Shown here: one piece after another, positions 12,745 to 24,460 of the stretch
Layout: each line of letters starts with the position of its first letter
Position numbering within the stretch: position 1 is the first letter of the stretch
NCBI GenBank assembly: GCA_030789695.1
Contig: CM061139.1
Span: 107,916,837-107,980,836, forward strand
DNA from: Scilla litardierei
Lineage: Eukaryota > Streptophyta > Magnoliopsida > Asparagales > Asparagaceae
DNA length: 64,000 nt
Reading direction: 5' to 3'
The notes under the pieces: model-generated
What the model saw: the letters and a program-made list of their open reading frames with translations, nothing else
Told to the model about the DNA's origin: nothing
Databases searched by the model: none
Program-made: the position numbers and the translations under genes

Positions 12745-12803
12745 AACCTTTAGGAAGACCTATTTTCGCAAGAAAATAACCCTAGCCGCTTCCAAAACTC
12801 AAA

Positions 12804-13441
12804 TTAGACGTTGTGACGATTCGTCGCAACGTTGCGACGAACATCTGCCGCACGACCGAAGAAACGAGGCCATTTTCCCCGCTCCGACCGATGCTTCCGC
12901 CCGCACCAAGCCCCGCCCGCACCCGCTGCACAGCCGCCCGCTCCGACCGAGAGGATCTCTCGGTCAGACCGAGAGACCCGCCCGCTCACGCCCGCTTCTC
13001 CGCACCGCACCAAGCCCCGCACCAAGCCCGCTCCGTTCGCCCGCTCCGCACTGAGTCCGACCGAAGCGCTCCTCCGCTCACGCCCGCATCGCCGCTTCGT
13101 TGCAACGTTGCAACGTTGCAACGACCCGCCCAAGCGCCCGACCGAGACGACCGACCGCACCGACCGAGAGGCCGCCCGCACCCGCTGCTGAGCCCGCTCC
13201 GCAGCGCTGCACAGCGCCGTGCGCTGAGTCTGACCGAGAGATTCTCTCGGTCAGGCTAGTGTCCGACCGAGCGACGTCCGTCGCAACGTCGCAACTCCCG
13301 TACCGCTTGCCACCGTGGGCCCCCCAAGTTCTCCAGAGGTATTGTGGGTCCCCCATAGGTCCCTAGGACTACTGTGGGCCCCACCTAGATGCTTCCTCTT
13401 CGATGATTCGCCGTGTACGACGTTGCGACACGTCGTAGCCC
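12804..13441. repeat. GC-rich block of repeated palindromes in S1
   Basis: Repeated CGTTGCAACG words (a run at about 13097-13121, others near 12824 and 13280) and repeated ACCGAGAG/CTCTCGGT pairs (about 12945-12985 and 13234-13255) are mixed with GCACC/CCGC-rich filler. It lies just downstream of the TATA box. Confidence 0.7.
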
Positions 13442-13805
13442 GTCGTCGCACGTGCTAGCTTTGGAATCTGGAATCGTTGCTCAGGTTGATTGCTCTGAAA
13501 TTTCCAGCGAGGAATCTAATTGTAATCTGGACTTGGAGCGCGATATTATTATTCCAACCCCTGGCGTCGCTACCCGACGCCGGTGTAGCTTTCGCGTCGT
13601 GTTGAGGTAACGCTTTGCACCCCTAGGACCCCCAACCCATTGCCTGTTAATCAAGACTAAAATTAATGTTTTTAAAATGTTTTAAATGTTTTAAATTCAC
13701 TAATCAAGATTAATAATATGGACTTTAGGCCGGTGGACTTGTGCACGTAGGATAATTGTGATTCTGGACTCTCTTGGACGGTGTTGCTCAGACGTTGTAC
13801 TTGCA

Positions 13806-14268
13806 GGCAAGTGAAACTTGCCAACTCTTGTGTAGGGCCATGTTTTTAGGCCACTTCCTTGTTCTCAGCGTAAAAGAGACTAGTCAGTGAAATGATAGCT
13901 GGCTAGACGCCTACTTGATCTAGTTTGACAACGAAACTAGATCCGTCACCTAAATGGATCTAGCTTAACAACGAAGCTAGATCCAACTCTTTAAACTTGG
14001 TAATCATGCATACTAAACTGTCACGTTTACTTTCCTTATCTGTACGCACTTTTAACTACCATGCATTGCATTCTACATGTCATCCAAGTTGATTGTTGCA
14101 TTCGTAGCACACGCTACAATTTTTGTACTTGTACTCCTTGAATACTACTTCCTGGGAACGGGCCTCATGTGTTGGTCAAAAGCCAATGCCCGGTTTCCTT
14201 GTCCGGCTAGGTGCACCCCTATGCCATACTTGTTAAAAACACTTCCTGGCTCGTGATCCAGAAGCGAG
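13806..14268 (+). other. Conserved stem-loop set, S1 copy
   Basis: In order: H1 13806-13822 (GGCAAGT/ACTTGCC, loop GAA). H2 13880-13906 (CTAGTCAG/CTGGCTAG, loop TGAAATGATAG, with outer GCGT/ACGC). H3a 13917-13943 (GATCTAGTTT/AAACTAGATC, loop GACAACG). H3b 13955-13985 (TGGATCTAGCTT/AAGCTAGATCCA, loop AACAACG). H4 14104-14117 (GTAGC/GCTAC, loop ACAC). H5 14246-14268, a possible H-type pseudoknot (CTGG with CCAG, CTCG with CGAG). The same order recurs in four other LTRs here. A role in RNA packaging, priming or RNA stability is inference only. Confidence 0.75.
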
Positions 14269-15091
14269 CATTACCGTTCGGGGGTAAGGCCCTGGCTCGA
14301 TACACGTGGAGGGGTAGGGATAAACGATCACCTGAGCTTAGGAGTGGTCCGATCAGCCACTCTAGCCAGAAGGCGGAATCTCTGTGCACGAGGTGCTTAC
14401 TTTCCTTGTCTTGCACTTGTCTTGAGAATGATTCATGTAATACTTGTCATCCATGCCATGTTTAAATGCCATGCTCGTACTTTACTTTACTTTACCTGTT
14501 GCACTCATACTTTAACTGCCATGTCATCGCATTCATGCTAGAACTGCTAGGTTGCTTTACTTTTGCCTACTTTCAGTTTCCTTGCACAAGTCTCTTGTAG
14601 ACTTGCTGACATGTGCCCCTTGCTCTTTTGGCTGTCACATGTTAGACCTTGAGCCAGAGACCGTTGCAGAGTACGTGATGTTTTGCTGACGCTGAGTCTG
14701 AGTCCATGATTACCCAGGAGGAGTTTTATGAACACCGGAGACCTTTCTTGGTGACTTTGCTGAGTTCCTTTTGTTTTAGGCTTTGTTGTTAGTTGTCGGT
14801 GCGTGGCACCTTTTCTCTGTACGTTGTACTTTTGTTGGCCATGTCTGGGCCTTTAGACTCTTTCCTTTTAGCCTGGTGGCTTTTTCTGTGATGATGAAAT
14901 TTATTTTATGGATATTCTGAGATTTATTCTTTGTCTCTTTTCCTTATTATTATCTTTGTTTCGTTCGCGTTGCAAGGACCTACAGTTTTTAAAGTTGATT
15001 GACGCTTATCGGACTTGCAGCTTTGTAGCTTCAAGTCTGAGCGGACCTTCTCACGCTTCGCCTCCATATTTTTGGGAAGCGGGGCGTGACA

Positions 15092-15569
15092 TGAGCACAT
15101 GTGGGTTCTGGGTTTTGGTTAACTTCTTGGTTGCAAAATATGTTTTGGTTTATTTCATGTTTTGTGTTCTTTTGGGAATTATATCAAACATGGCATGAGG
15201 AATGCGAATTATATCAACCTATAGAGTTTTGTGTTCTTAATTAAACATGTACCGAAACACTTTTAGCTTTTCTGTTCATATTGCTACACTATCAGCAAGG
15301 AAATGCAAACAATAATTTGTTCATCATATTGCAATGGTAAATCTGAAGTATGCTATTGGATGCACCAAGAGTGATATAGGTCATTTGGGTATCTAATATC
15401 CACTTATAATTTGGGTTGTTCGTATTTAAGTTGAAGTCATATGAGTACTGGTGCTTCCAAACAATGCCATTCCTTCTCATGCTAACATCTACATGTTACT
15501 TTTCTACCCTTGACTTCCCAATTTTGAGCTTGATTACATTAGTAATACTGTCAACTTTCATTCATTCAG
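15092..15569 (+). other. Intron-like DNA upstream of the NPR-like exon
   Basis: AT-rich, no coding signal. It ends in a pyrimidine-rich stretch and CAG at 15567-15569, a plausible splice acceptor for the exon that follows. Confidence 0.45.
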
Positions 15570-16312
15570 CACCGTCTTCTCAACTTCATCGACAAGGCTC
15601 ATGTGAAAGATGTTATCCCCATCCGGGTGCCTTCCACTCGCAGCTTAGTCAGTTGCTCACGCGCTGCATCCAAAGAGTAGCAAGATCCAATCTCGACAAC
15701 ATTTCTATGGAGAAGGAGCTTCCTCATGAAGTTGTTGAAGAGATTAAAGCAATACAAAAGACGTCCCAGGTTGATGATTTTGATGTTCCCGCCAAGGACC
15801 CTGTCCATGAAATAAGAATTAAAAGAATTCACAGGGCTCTAGATTTGGATGATGTGGAGCTTGTAAAGTTGCTCCTGACCGAGTCCAATGTAACTTTAGA
15901 TGATGCAACTGCTATGTACTAAGCAGCTACTTATTGTGATTCCAAAGTAGTCGTGGGAGTATTAGAGCTGGGGCTGGCCAACGTAAATCTCAAAAATAAC
16001 AGAGGGTACACCCCTCTTCATGTTGCTACCATGTGAAGGGAGCCACCTGTTATAGTGTCTCTTCTCAAGAAGGGTGCCTCTGCATTTGAATTTACAAGTG
16101 ATGGCCAAAGTGCTGTCAGCATCTGTAGGAGACTTACTAGGGTAAAGGATTATAATGTAAAGACTGTGCAGGGTCAGGAGTCAAATAAAGACCGCTTATG
16201 CATTGATGTTCTTGAGAGAGAGATCAGGAGGAACCCATTGGCAGGGGATGAATCTGTAACATCATCCGATGATGGATTGTATTGTGATGATGGATGTCAG
16301 GTGGCTGAATAA
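15570..16312 (+). pseudogene. NPR1-like (BTB/ankyrin salicylate co-regulator family) exon, broken
   Basis: The translation starts HRLLNFIDKAHVKDVIPI, the region after the BTB domain, where NPR1 genes have an intron boundary just before an R/H-L-L motif. A net frameshift near 15621-15630 moves to AFHSQLSQLLTRC. Then come KRIHRALDLDDVELVKLLL and the ankyrin repeats (NRGYTPLHVAT, IVSLLKKGASA), then SICRRLTR, QGQESNKDRLC and IDVLEREIRRNPLAGD. In-frame stops occur at 15920-15922 and 16034-16036 (a TGA where an Arg codon is expected). The BTB exon and the C-terminal exons are not seen. The kept splice boundary means an unprocessed genomic copy, not a retrocopy. NPR proteins bind TGA factors and salicylate; this copy cannot encode one. 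Confidence 0.85.
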
Positions 16313-19300
16313 CATCTTGCTGAATTGTTTGCAAGTTGTGGGCAAGTAAGTTTATTGTTTCCTATTCTTAGTAGTGTTTGCCATTGCATTCTGTAAATAT
16401 GATCTTTTCTATTTCCCGTCCAAATTATGTAGCTTTAAATGATATTTTTTTCTTTGTTCAATTATGTTGCTCTGGTTTGCAGAATTTATTTAAAAGAACA
16501 TGTCTTTAGCTACAGGGGTGGATTTGGATGTAAGATGTGTATAGATGTATTCATAGATTCCAGTAGTAAAGTGTTTATCAGGAACTTATATGTCTAAAGC
16601 TTTCTCTGTACCATGGTAGTGGGCATGTAGTTAGTAGTTTTGAAAATTTTCGGGAAACAGATCCATTCCCAAATATTTCCAGGGCAGTGATAGTTATCTA
16701 TTTACATAACATGATACATCTTTATAGAGTATTTGATAGTAATGTGAATATTTGTTTCCAGGGCCGTGATAGCAATCCTATATATTCTCTGATCGCAATG
16801 AATTTAAAATCCTATTATAATGCGATATATTTGATAGTTATGTATCGATGGATTCCATGCTTATAGCCCAGGATCCTTGATGTCGATTGCTACTGAAAGA
16901 TCGTGTCCCTCAGTCGCCAGGCTTGGGGTGGGTATGCATGGAAGATTGGTAGTTAATGTCAAGTTACATAATTTCAGTAGTCCATGCAAAAAACCACAAA
17001 TATCTCTTAATTTGCATCCTCTATATGACATAAGCATCACTCAGACAGGACAAGACATGACAAGTCTCCCAGAGCTTAGATATCGATATTGGAATTCATG
17101 TAAAATAATGTATCATGTATCTAGAGTGGCTATATTGGCAGGTCAACAGTAAAATAACGTTTTGAATATTGAAATGCAAACAATTATCCTAAGTTGGTTG
17201 CAATATACGAAGACAGTACCATTGAAAATGGCATTGAATGCTGAATAGCTTGCAATTGATGTAACAAATTGGATGCATTTTTATTCCAGATGATCGGCTC
17301 CTTTATTGGTGTGATACCTTGGCTTGAGAGATATGCCTTCCCTGAGAAAGAAGAGAAGAAAGTATGATGATGAGCTCAAGAATCTTGGGAGGAGCTTATC
17401 TGTTTCCCTGAAAATCAGGTGTAGTACTATACATTTCTCCTCTCTCTGCCTTTTTTATTTTTTATTTATTTTTAATCAACTAATGTACTGAAAGGTGTAA
17501 TATATGGAGAAATAGGAGACGGTTGCACATAGAAAATTAATGGCATTTCCCCTTCAAATATGCAGCTAAAATTTTGGCATTGTTTTTGCAAAAGATACAG
17601 GCTCATGTTAGTGCGACAAGGATGGAGATGAAAATGATTTCCTACATAAGTAACTGATACATAATGATGCCGGGTTTGTTGTCATTTATTTTAGCAAACT
17701 CATTGTAGTTGATCTTTAGTAGTTCGGTAGTCCTCTGCTGGGATTCCATTGTTTTTGCAGGTGAATGCTTCAGTGGATGGAACTCGTGGTTGCTCATGGT
17801 TTATTTATTAGTTAGGCAGAAACTTCTTGAGAAAAGCTTGTGAGCTTATGTATTTATGTGTGTCTTCCATGCCACCAAGCAAGGACATTGGGGCATATTT
17901 ATCAGTCACTTCTTCTATTTTAATTTGTTGTTATGGTTCATTACTCTTTCGGTCACTTCTTCTATTTTTACTACTAAAAATATGATATCTGTATGCTGAG
18001 TAGTCTTGAATTAATCAATGAAGTAGGCTTGATTTATGCAATGATTCTGAATTGAACTGATTCATTTTTATGTTTGCTCTGCATATTGCAACTTTTATGC
18101 TGAAAACTTATAGGTTGAAGGATTTCTGAGGGCATGCGGAAACCGATTTAATCTGCAGAAAAACATGGATTTTTCTCTAAGAAATCTGTAGGCCCTCAAG
18201 TTCGCGAAAAATTTACTGTTGAAGATATGCTTTGTTTTCAAAAGGTATTTACTCTAGGGTATGGCTTTGTTTTTTTAGCTATCATGGGGACTTTTGCATA
18301 CAGTACCTACGCATTGCTTTAAGGCATGCTGATTGCTGATGTTGAATTAGTGAAAAAGTAGACAAACATGCAAAGGGAACCATGGAATTCTGCAATTTTT
18401 GCAGTTTCTTATCATTATGGTCTATACTGTATACCATTCATGATGCATTTTGACAGGACCCAATTCCAACTTCATTGCTTAAAATGAATAGTGATCTGGT
18501 AAGCTGTTCCATCAAGTTGGTTGTTATAGAATAGATGTCAAACATGTTGGTTGTTATAGCCTATCATCTCTAAGGAAAGTGAAGTTGAACTAGAAGTACA
18601 AAAACAATTAGCACAGATGTCTATCCTTCCATTGTCATCAGATGCAATTATTCATATAGTTTGAGAATACCACAAGTTGACAAGTATATTGGCAATCATA
18701 TATTCCATAACCATGCTACTCTCTACTTCAGCCTGTATATTACATATCATTGTCTTGGATACTCCTTGCTTAGAATTTGATAAGCTAGCTTCAAATCATT
18801 TTCATTCAGTTGTTTAATGGTGGGTGTTCCTCATTGATTTCTTTTTCAGATTCTCTAGATGAACAAAATAAATGTCACATATCCAATATATAGAGTTTCT
18901 AATATAAAGAGTTTCTACTGAAAGAACTATTATCAGGAAGGTCAATCTGCAAAATAAAATCTAAATGCATTGTGTTACAACCTCATATTACATTGATGAT
19001 GGAAAAAAGGGAAGGGCATCTGATGCTTTTCACAACAATGTATTATGTATACTCGATGGGGACATAGGATTGTGATTGTATGATATGGGCAATGTCAGCA
19101 TATGAAGTATGACAGTGTAAACATATTGTTGGAGATTGAAAAATGAGTGATGAAATAATAAGGACTTGCAAAATTTCATAGAATCAAGACAAGGCTATTA
19201 ATAATTTGAATCTCTTTCTTGAAGAAAGGATGTATAACTTTAACACTCTTTTTTCTCTTCTTCTTTTCTTTTCCCCATTTTCTGTATCCTAAACTGGATT

Positions 19301-19845
19301 TGGACCTATAAACTTTTTATAAAGCTCTCCCAGTTCCCTATCACCTTTAGCTATACCTCGGGCTCTTTTTGACCTTCAAGTACTATATTTGATTATTTTG
19401 ATTTTTTGGTAGTGGACAGCACAATACTAAATAGCAAAATGGGCACTTCATAGTTCATACATGAATATATTGCATAAGGCTAATATTTACTATGTAATAC
19501 CTAGAATATCACAAAGATCCAAATCCAAATTTTGTGCGCACTTTGCTATGTATATGAGTTGATCCAAATCCAAATTCTGGATTTCTTTGGTGAGAGAGTA
19601 TTGCCTTAAATGTTGTATTTTTATCATATTCATATCATATTCATATTCATATAGGTTCTTTCATGTCTTACTTCTTATCATATTCATATAGGTTGATATT
19701 TGCAATAATGTGTGGCTAGCTCCTTACATATTCATGGAAATATGTGTACGAAAGCTTTCAGTCCTTCAATTGAGAAAGTACATGTCTGATTCTTGAAAGA
19801 CTTGAAAGAAAATAGAAACCTGTGAAATTTTATGAATGGTGAATT
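16313..19845. other. Long AT-rich stretch with no recognised gene
   Basis: Intron-like or intergenic DNA after the NPR relic. I recognise no later NPR exon, transposon end or RNA gene. A short frame near 17290-17365 could be an exon scrap but has no family I can name. Confidence 0.4.
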
Positions 19846-20230
19846 TGCTTTGGACTGATTCCCATGATTAATTTGCTTTGGAATGATTCCCATGATTGTT
19901 AATTTGCTTTGGAGGTAAATTAATTCCATATAGTCTTGAAAATCAATTTTCAGGTAATTTAATTAATTTAATTTTCATCCTTGTTCTCCCATCATTCCTA
20001 ATTTGCTTCCATGATTGTTCTGGAATCAATTCCCATAATTAATTTGCTTTGGAATTTAATTAATTTGCTAATTAATTTACAAAGCAAATTAATTTTATTA
20101 AAGTGCCAAGACTCTATGGAATTAATTTGATTTGGAATTTAATTTGCTTCTGGAATCTAATTTGCAGGTAAATTCTCTAATTTGCTTTGGCATTAACTCC
20201 CTTTCATCATCGTTCTCCCATTTGCAGGTA
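19846..20230. repeat. AATTTGCTTTGG minisatellite-like region
   Basis: The word AATTTGCTTTGG and close variants recur about ten times, often with GATTCCCATGATT between. No coding signal. Confidence 0.65.
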
Positions 20231-22189
20231 AGATCGATATGCACTGGCCACTGGAAATTCTGATGGCACGGTCACCGCTTACTATGTAAGCTTTAAAACT
20301 TAAAAGAATTGTACAGCAATTGACTTGGTTGCTTATCAATTGAAAGGTAAGACTATTGACATATATGTGTTCCTCATTTATTTTGAGAATGAGCTGTAGA
20401 CATATACTCCTTTGAGCGAAAAATCAAGAAGAGCTGGAGTTATCAGCTATTGAACCAGGTTGAGTCAATCTGTCGTGCTTCGTGCTGATTGAATTTACAA
20501 ATTTTTTTGGAAGAGATCGTGTAAATAAGCGACAGAATTGAAGAATTACTGGATTGATTAGGAGATGGGTAGTAATCATATCCCATATACAGATAGAACT
20601 ATTCAGAATGTTTACCATTTCCAGAACGACATTGTTGTACATGAAGTTCACAGACATTCCTGAATGCAAAGATTGGGGCTTGTGATTCTTTTCAGTTTTT
20701 TCATATTTCAGGATGCAAATGAAGTTGGGTTTTTTTGTATCGAACACTGATGTCTTCATGTTATAGGATCAAAGAGACTGCAGGAAGCCCCATGTCTCCA
20801 TGTTACATGTAGGTTTGCATTTCCACATCTTACTATACATATATTTTGTGTGCAAAATTTTCCCTTTATTTTGTGTGCAAATTTACACCGATGTAGTTTG
20901 GGGTGGTTTGATCATTTCTTCTCTGTACGTGTATAAGAGTTTACGGTGGTATGAGCATTTCTCCTCAAACACATCCATCACCTTCAACTGCAACCTGTAA
21001 TTCATATACTCAACAATCATCACATTCCAAGTAATGGAATTTGATTTGTCATATGTTACATCAATATATACAAGAGTAATTTCTTCCTGATCCTGATGCA
21101 TGATTTATAGTATGGGTTACAGTATTTTGGTTACAGTATTTGATATGTGAAATGGGTTACAGTATATGGGTTACAGTAGTTGGAATATCTGATAATGGCA
21201 ATATATATAAGATGTTGATGAGTTACGCATATCTTTGAACCCAGCAATTATGCATCTTTTTTCAATCCCAGTAAGTAAAGTATTTTATGCTTCATGCATG
21301 TAAATATCAAAAAAGGATTAAGATGAATTGAAGGGTCGGATGGAATTTAATCGAATGGAGTAATACCATAAGGTTGTATAGTATATGTAAAAGAGTACCT
21401 GGCTGAAGGATGTAAACTGTTGAGTCAAATATGAAACTTTGAAAAATTCCAAAACAAATTGTTAATAGATGTTTGGTTGTAGGAGTAAAATGCTGAATAG
21501 AACCTGACCGACAGTCCAAGCTGGTCGGTGCTGCAGGGGAGGCGCGACGAGGAGTTGGTTGGTATGCCCTTGATCATCCGCTCTCTATATCTTCACTGCT
21601 TGCACGTAGAGTTGTTTTCAAATATGAAATGAGAAATTTACCCGCATGAGATCGTTACAAAAGTTCTGTTTGCTACTTGATGAAATTGCATAAGAAGATT
21701 TCATAATGACTTTTTATATGACGACTCATTTCATAATATGACTTTTTGTTTGATGATTTTCATAATGAGAGATTTTCCTGAAATTGGATGTTTTTCATAA
21801 TGAGGAATTTGCATAGATGTGAAAGTTATTTTATAAGATTTTACTGTGAAAGTTATTTTATAAGAAATTTCTCATTATTAAAACTCTTTCTCATTTTATA
21901 AGAAATTTGCACATGAAATTGGATGACTTTCATAATGAGAAATTTGCACATGAAAATTTCACAAAGGGATGTTATTCATGAATTTTGCCTTCTATGAAAA
22001 TTTTACATATGCTGAAACATTTCATGCTGAAACATAAATGAAGTTTTATAACATACCTCTGAAATTTTACATATGCTGAAAAATGAAAAATGATACATTC
22101 TGTGTATTATGAAGGTATGTGAATCATTTCACTGCCTTTGTCTCCTGAGAACTTGATCTATGTATCTTACTTCACTACATTCTTATGCA
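20231..22189. other. AT-rich stretch with short internal repeats
   Basis: No gene recognised. GGTTACAGTAT occurs four times at 21115-21180. Variants of TTTCATAATGAGAAATTTGCA recur at 21700-21970. Small frames here have no family resemblance. Confidence 0.4.
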
Positions 22190-22335
22190 GATAGGAAATG
22201 TCCAGCTAAAGGCTGGGCAGTCTGGGATTGCAGAGCAACTTATTATTGCTAGCTGAAGTATAATCGACATCCCAAAATTTTCTAAGGGCAGGTTTGTTGT
22301 CAATGCTTCAGTTGAGGTTAAGTTTATCCCATTGT
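22190..22335 (+). other. Possible exon scrap of unknown family
   Basis: After a pyrimidine tract and GCAG, the frame reads GNVQLKAGQSGIAEQ then a stop, and RFVVNASVEVK in the following stretch. It looks exon-like in composition but I cannot name a family. Confidence 0.25.
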
Positions 22336-22983
22336 TCTTGATGTATTCATTAGTTTTTAGGGATATTTTAAATCTGTAGTGTTAGTTTATGCTAAATTCT
22401 TAAACGGTTCTTGATTTGAACTCAGTTCATTTGAAAAGCAAACAATCAACTATCAATCAATTTTTTCATTAGGGTTTTTATCCGATTGCAGCGAGCGGTC
22501 GTTGGTATGGAATTTGGCACATGGTTTTGAGGAAGAAGCAGTTTTTGATTAGGAGTTCGATAAGGTATACACTCATAATGATGTTCATTATGATTTTTAA
22601 GATTGGTTGGTGTCTTGCATGAGACAGTGGCTGAATTTTTTTTCTTATGTAAATGCTACATATTTGTTAAGTTTGTACACACCCTCATATTCTGAGAAGG
22701 AGATTAATGATCAATATACTTTCAAAAATGACAACAACTAGCACATTGATGAATGATACCCTCAAATTTTCGTGATTATTACGGTTAATTTGTTTTAAAT
22801 TAAGGTGATGGTGCTGTTTCAAGAAATACAAGCTTATGGATCTTGGTTAATGCAGTTACCTTGGGAAAAACTCCGCAGGAATTATTAAAACCTGTGATGC
22901 AGCAGGATATTGTATAATCTCTTAGTTTGCCTGAGGAAAAACTCTGTAGAAATTTTCAGAATCCACGATGCAATAATACAAGG

Positions 22984-22984
22984 T

Positions 22985-23014
<30 letters not shown>
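22984..23014. repeat. (CT)n microsatellite
   Basis: About 14 CT units. Confidence 0.9.
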
Positions 23015-23015
<1 letters not shown>

Positions 23016-23390
23016 ACTCCCTCTAAAGGATTTTTCCAACGCATCCACTAAATATTATCTCGAGCTTTTTTGTTCAATTAATCATTAATTTGGTTGCCAA
23101 TTCATCTTTATTACTGTCCCATTAGGCCTTTCCATTTAGGCACTTGGGTCATATTTCATTCTTATAAAGTTTTCATATCTAGGAAAACTGTGGTTAGATC
23201 ATCTGATTTTTTTACAATCTTAGTTAGGCAATTTTTATTGGGTTCTTTGATTTATAATCAGTTGGCATCTCCTGAATTCTTGGTGTTATTTTTTGTTGTA
23301 TTCATCCAAATGTGGAATTTGCAAATGATAGAGTCTCGAAATCTATACTTTTTTTGGAGATATCCATGGGGAAGGTGATGCCTTGCCTAC

Positions 23391-23540
23391 TTTGACAGAC
23401 CTAACCATGTATTCAGTAAGCAAAGGTAAGTTAAACTTTTCCGTAAAATTTGGTCAAGATGAAGTTGAATACGCATCAGTGTTTGATTGTTCGATGCCAA
23501 GTAAGCTTGCATTTGGCCAGAAGTTGCCCAAGCAAAGCAG
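23391..23540 (+). pseudogene. Duplicated exon-intron piece of the SDR relic
   Basis: It carries LTDLTMYSVSKG, the Tyr-xxx-Lys active-site segment of a short-chain dehydrogenase, followed directly by a splice donor and intron-like DNA. The same exon end and the first 100 or so bases of intron recur at 24014-24150, about 630 bp downstream. Only the end of the exon is present, so this copy is a fragment. Confidence 0.65.
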
Positions 23541-23830
23541 ATTGTCTCCCACCTCGAGAACAGAAAATCGGATGTCAGTTGCAGGTGTCTGCAATATGTT
23601 TGATTTTATTCCACAAAGAAAGGTTCAAATATTTGTTCCAAATTTTTGATGTACTGATATTACTATGGCAATGCTATAAAAATAAACATTTGAAGTGTGA
23701 CGAAATCATTGAAATTTATGTGGGGGTATGGTTTTTTTACTTTTGAGTGATCAATTGATGCATACTAACAAGTGATCAAGCAGGCTGGTTGAACCCTGGT
23801 GATGTTTCTCCATTTTTAATGCATTTGTAG

Positions 23831-24290
23831 ATTAATAATGCAGGTGTAGCCTTTATGAAGCCATTCGTCGATCTGACCGCTGAGGACTACTCATTCATAA
23901 TGAATACAAACTTCGAATCTGTTTTCCATCTGACCCAACTAGCCCATCCTCTTCTCAAGGCTTCGGGTGCGGGCATCGTCGTGTTAACTCCTCAACTGCG
24001 GCAGTCTTAGCACTGACAGACCTAACCATATATTCAGTAAGCAAAGGTAAGTTCAACTTTCCCATAAAATTTGGTCAAGTTGAAGTTGAATACACATCAG
24101 CATATGATTGTTTGATGCTAACTAAGATTGCGTTTGGAATTATCAGGAGCGGACATTTAACTTTCAAAGAATTTTTCTTGCAAGTGGGCAAAACACAATA
24201 TCCGAGTCAACTGCATTAGACCCGGAGCAATCAGAATAACAATGGTCCTGCAACTCAGCACCCCGTGCTCTGGTAGAGCTACTTGCAAAA
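23831..24290 (+). pseudogene. Tropinone-reductase-like SDR, two broken exons
   Basis: Exon 23831-24046: [12 protein letters not shown], then [17 protein letters not shown] and [16 protein letters not shown], a one-base frameshift near 23985, then [20 protein letters not shown] with the catalytic Ser, Tyr and Lys positions, and a GT donor at 24047. Exon from 24147: a stop at 24156-24158 where Gln is usual, then WAKHNIRVNCIRPGAIR. This is the NAD(P)-dependent reductase fold of plant tropinone-reductase homologues, which reduce small ketones in the cytosol. The cofactor-binding N-terminus is missing. Frameshift and stop make it non-functional. Confidence 0.85.
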
Positions 24291-24460
24291 TTTCAATCAT
24301 CGATTTCTTTGTTATTCCAGGGATGTATTTTTTGATGATGTTTGATATTTGTATGCCAGGTTAACGAATTTAGAGCAAGATGGAACTCATCAGGCATCAG
24401 GAAAAAAAAGAAAGACATACAAGGTCAAATGATAAAAATAGAAAAGTAAAAAAAAAGCGG

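Larger units (their letters stand above)
12149..15091 (+). mobile_element. S1: solo LTR of the TGT(A/C)ACG gypsy-type family
   Basis: It starts TGTAACG and ends GTGACA. It is flanked by TGAGA (12144-12148) and TGAGC (15092-15096), a 4-of-5 target duplication, with no primer site or internal region next to it. The 3' half shares several blocks with the LARD LTRs, including the stem-loop set at 13806-14268. A TATA box lies at 12735-12744. It is 2943 bp, long for a solo LTR. Long frames at 12804-13366 on both strands come from the palindrome-rich GC block and are not genes. Confidence 0.85.

Noticed and set aside
12804..13366. Overlapping frames of 88-148 residues on both strands
   Set aside because: They lie in the palindrome-rich GC block of S1. 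Frames on both strands with Arg/Pro/Ala-rich products are composition artefacts.
20226..20290. A short frame with ATGNSDGTV, WD40-like
   Set aside because: Too short and with no second repeat; not enough to name a gene.
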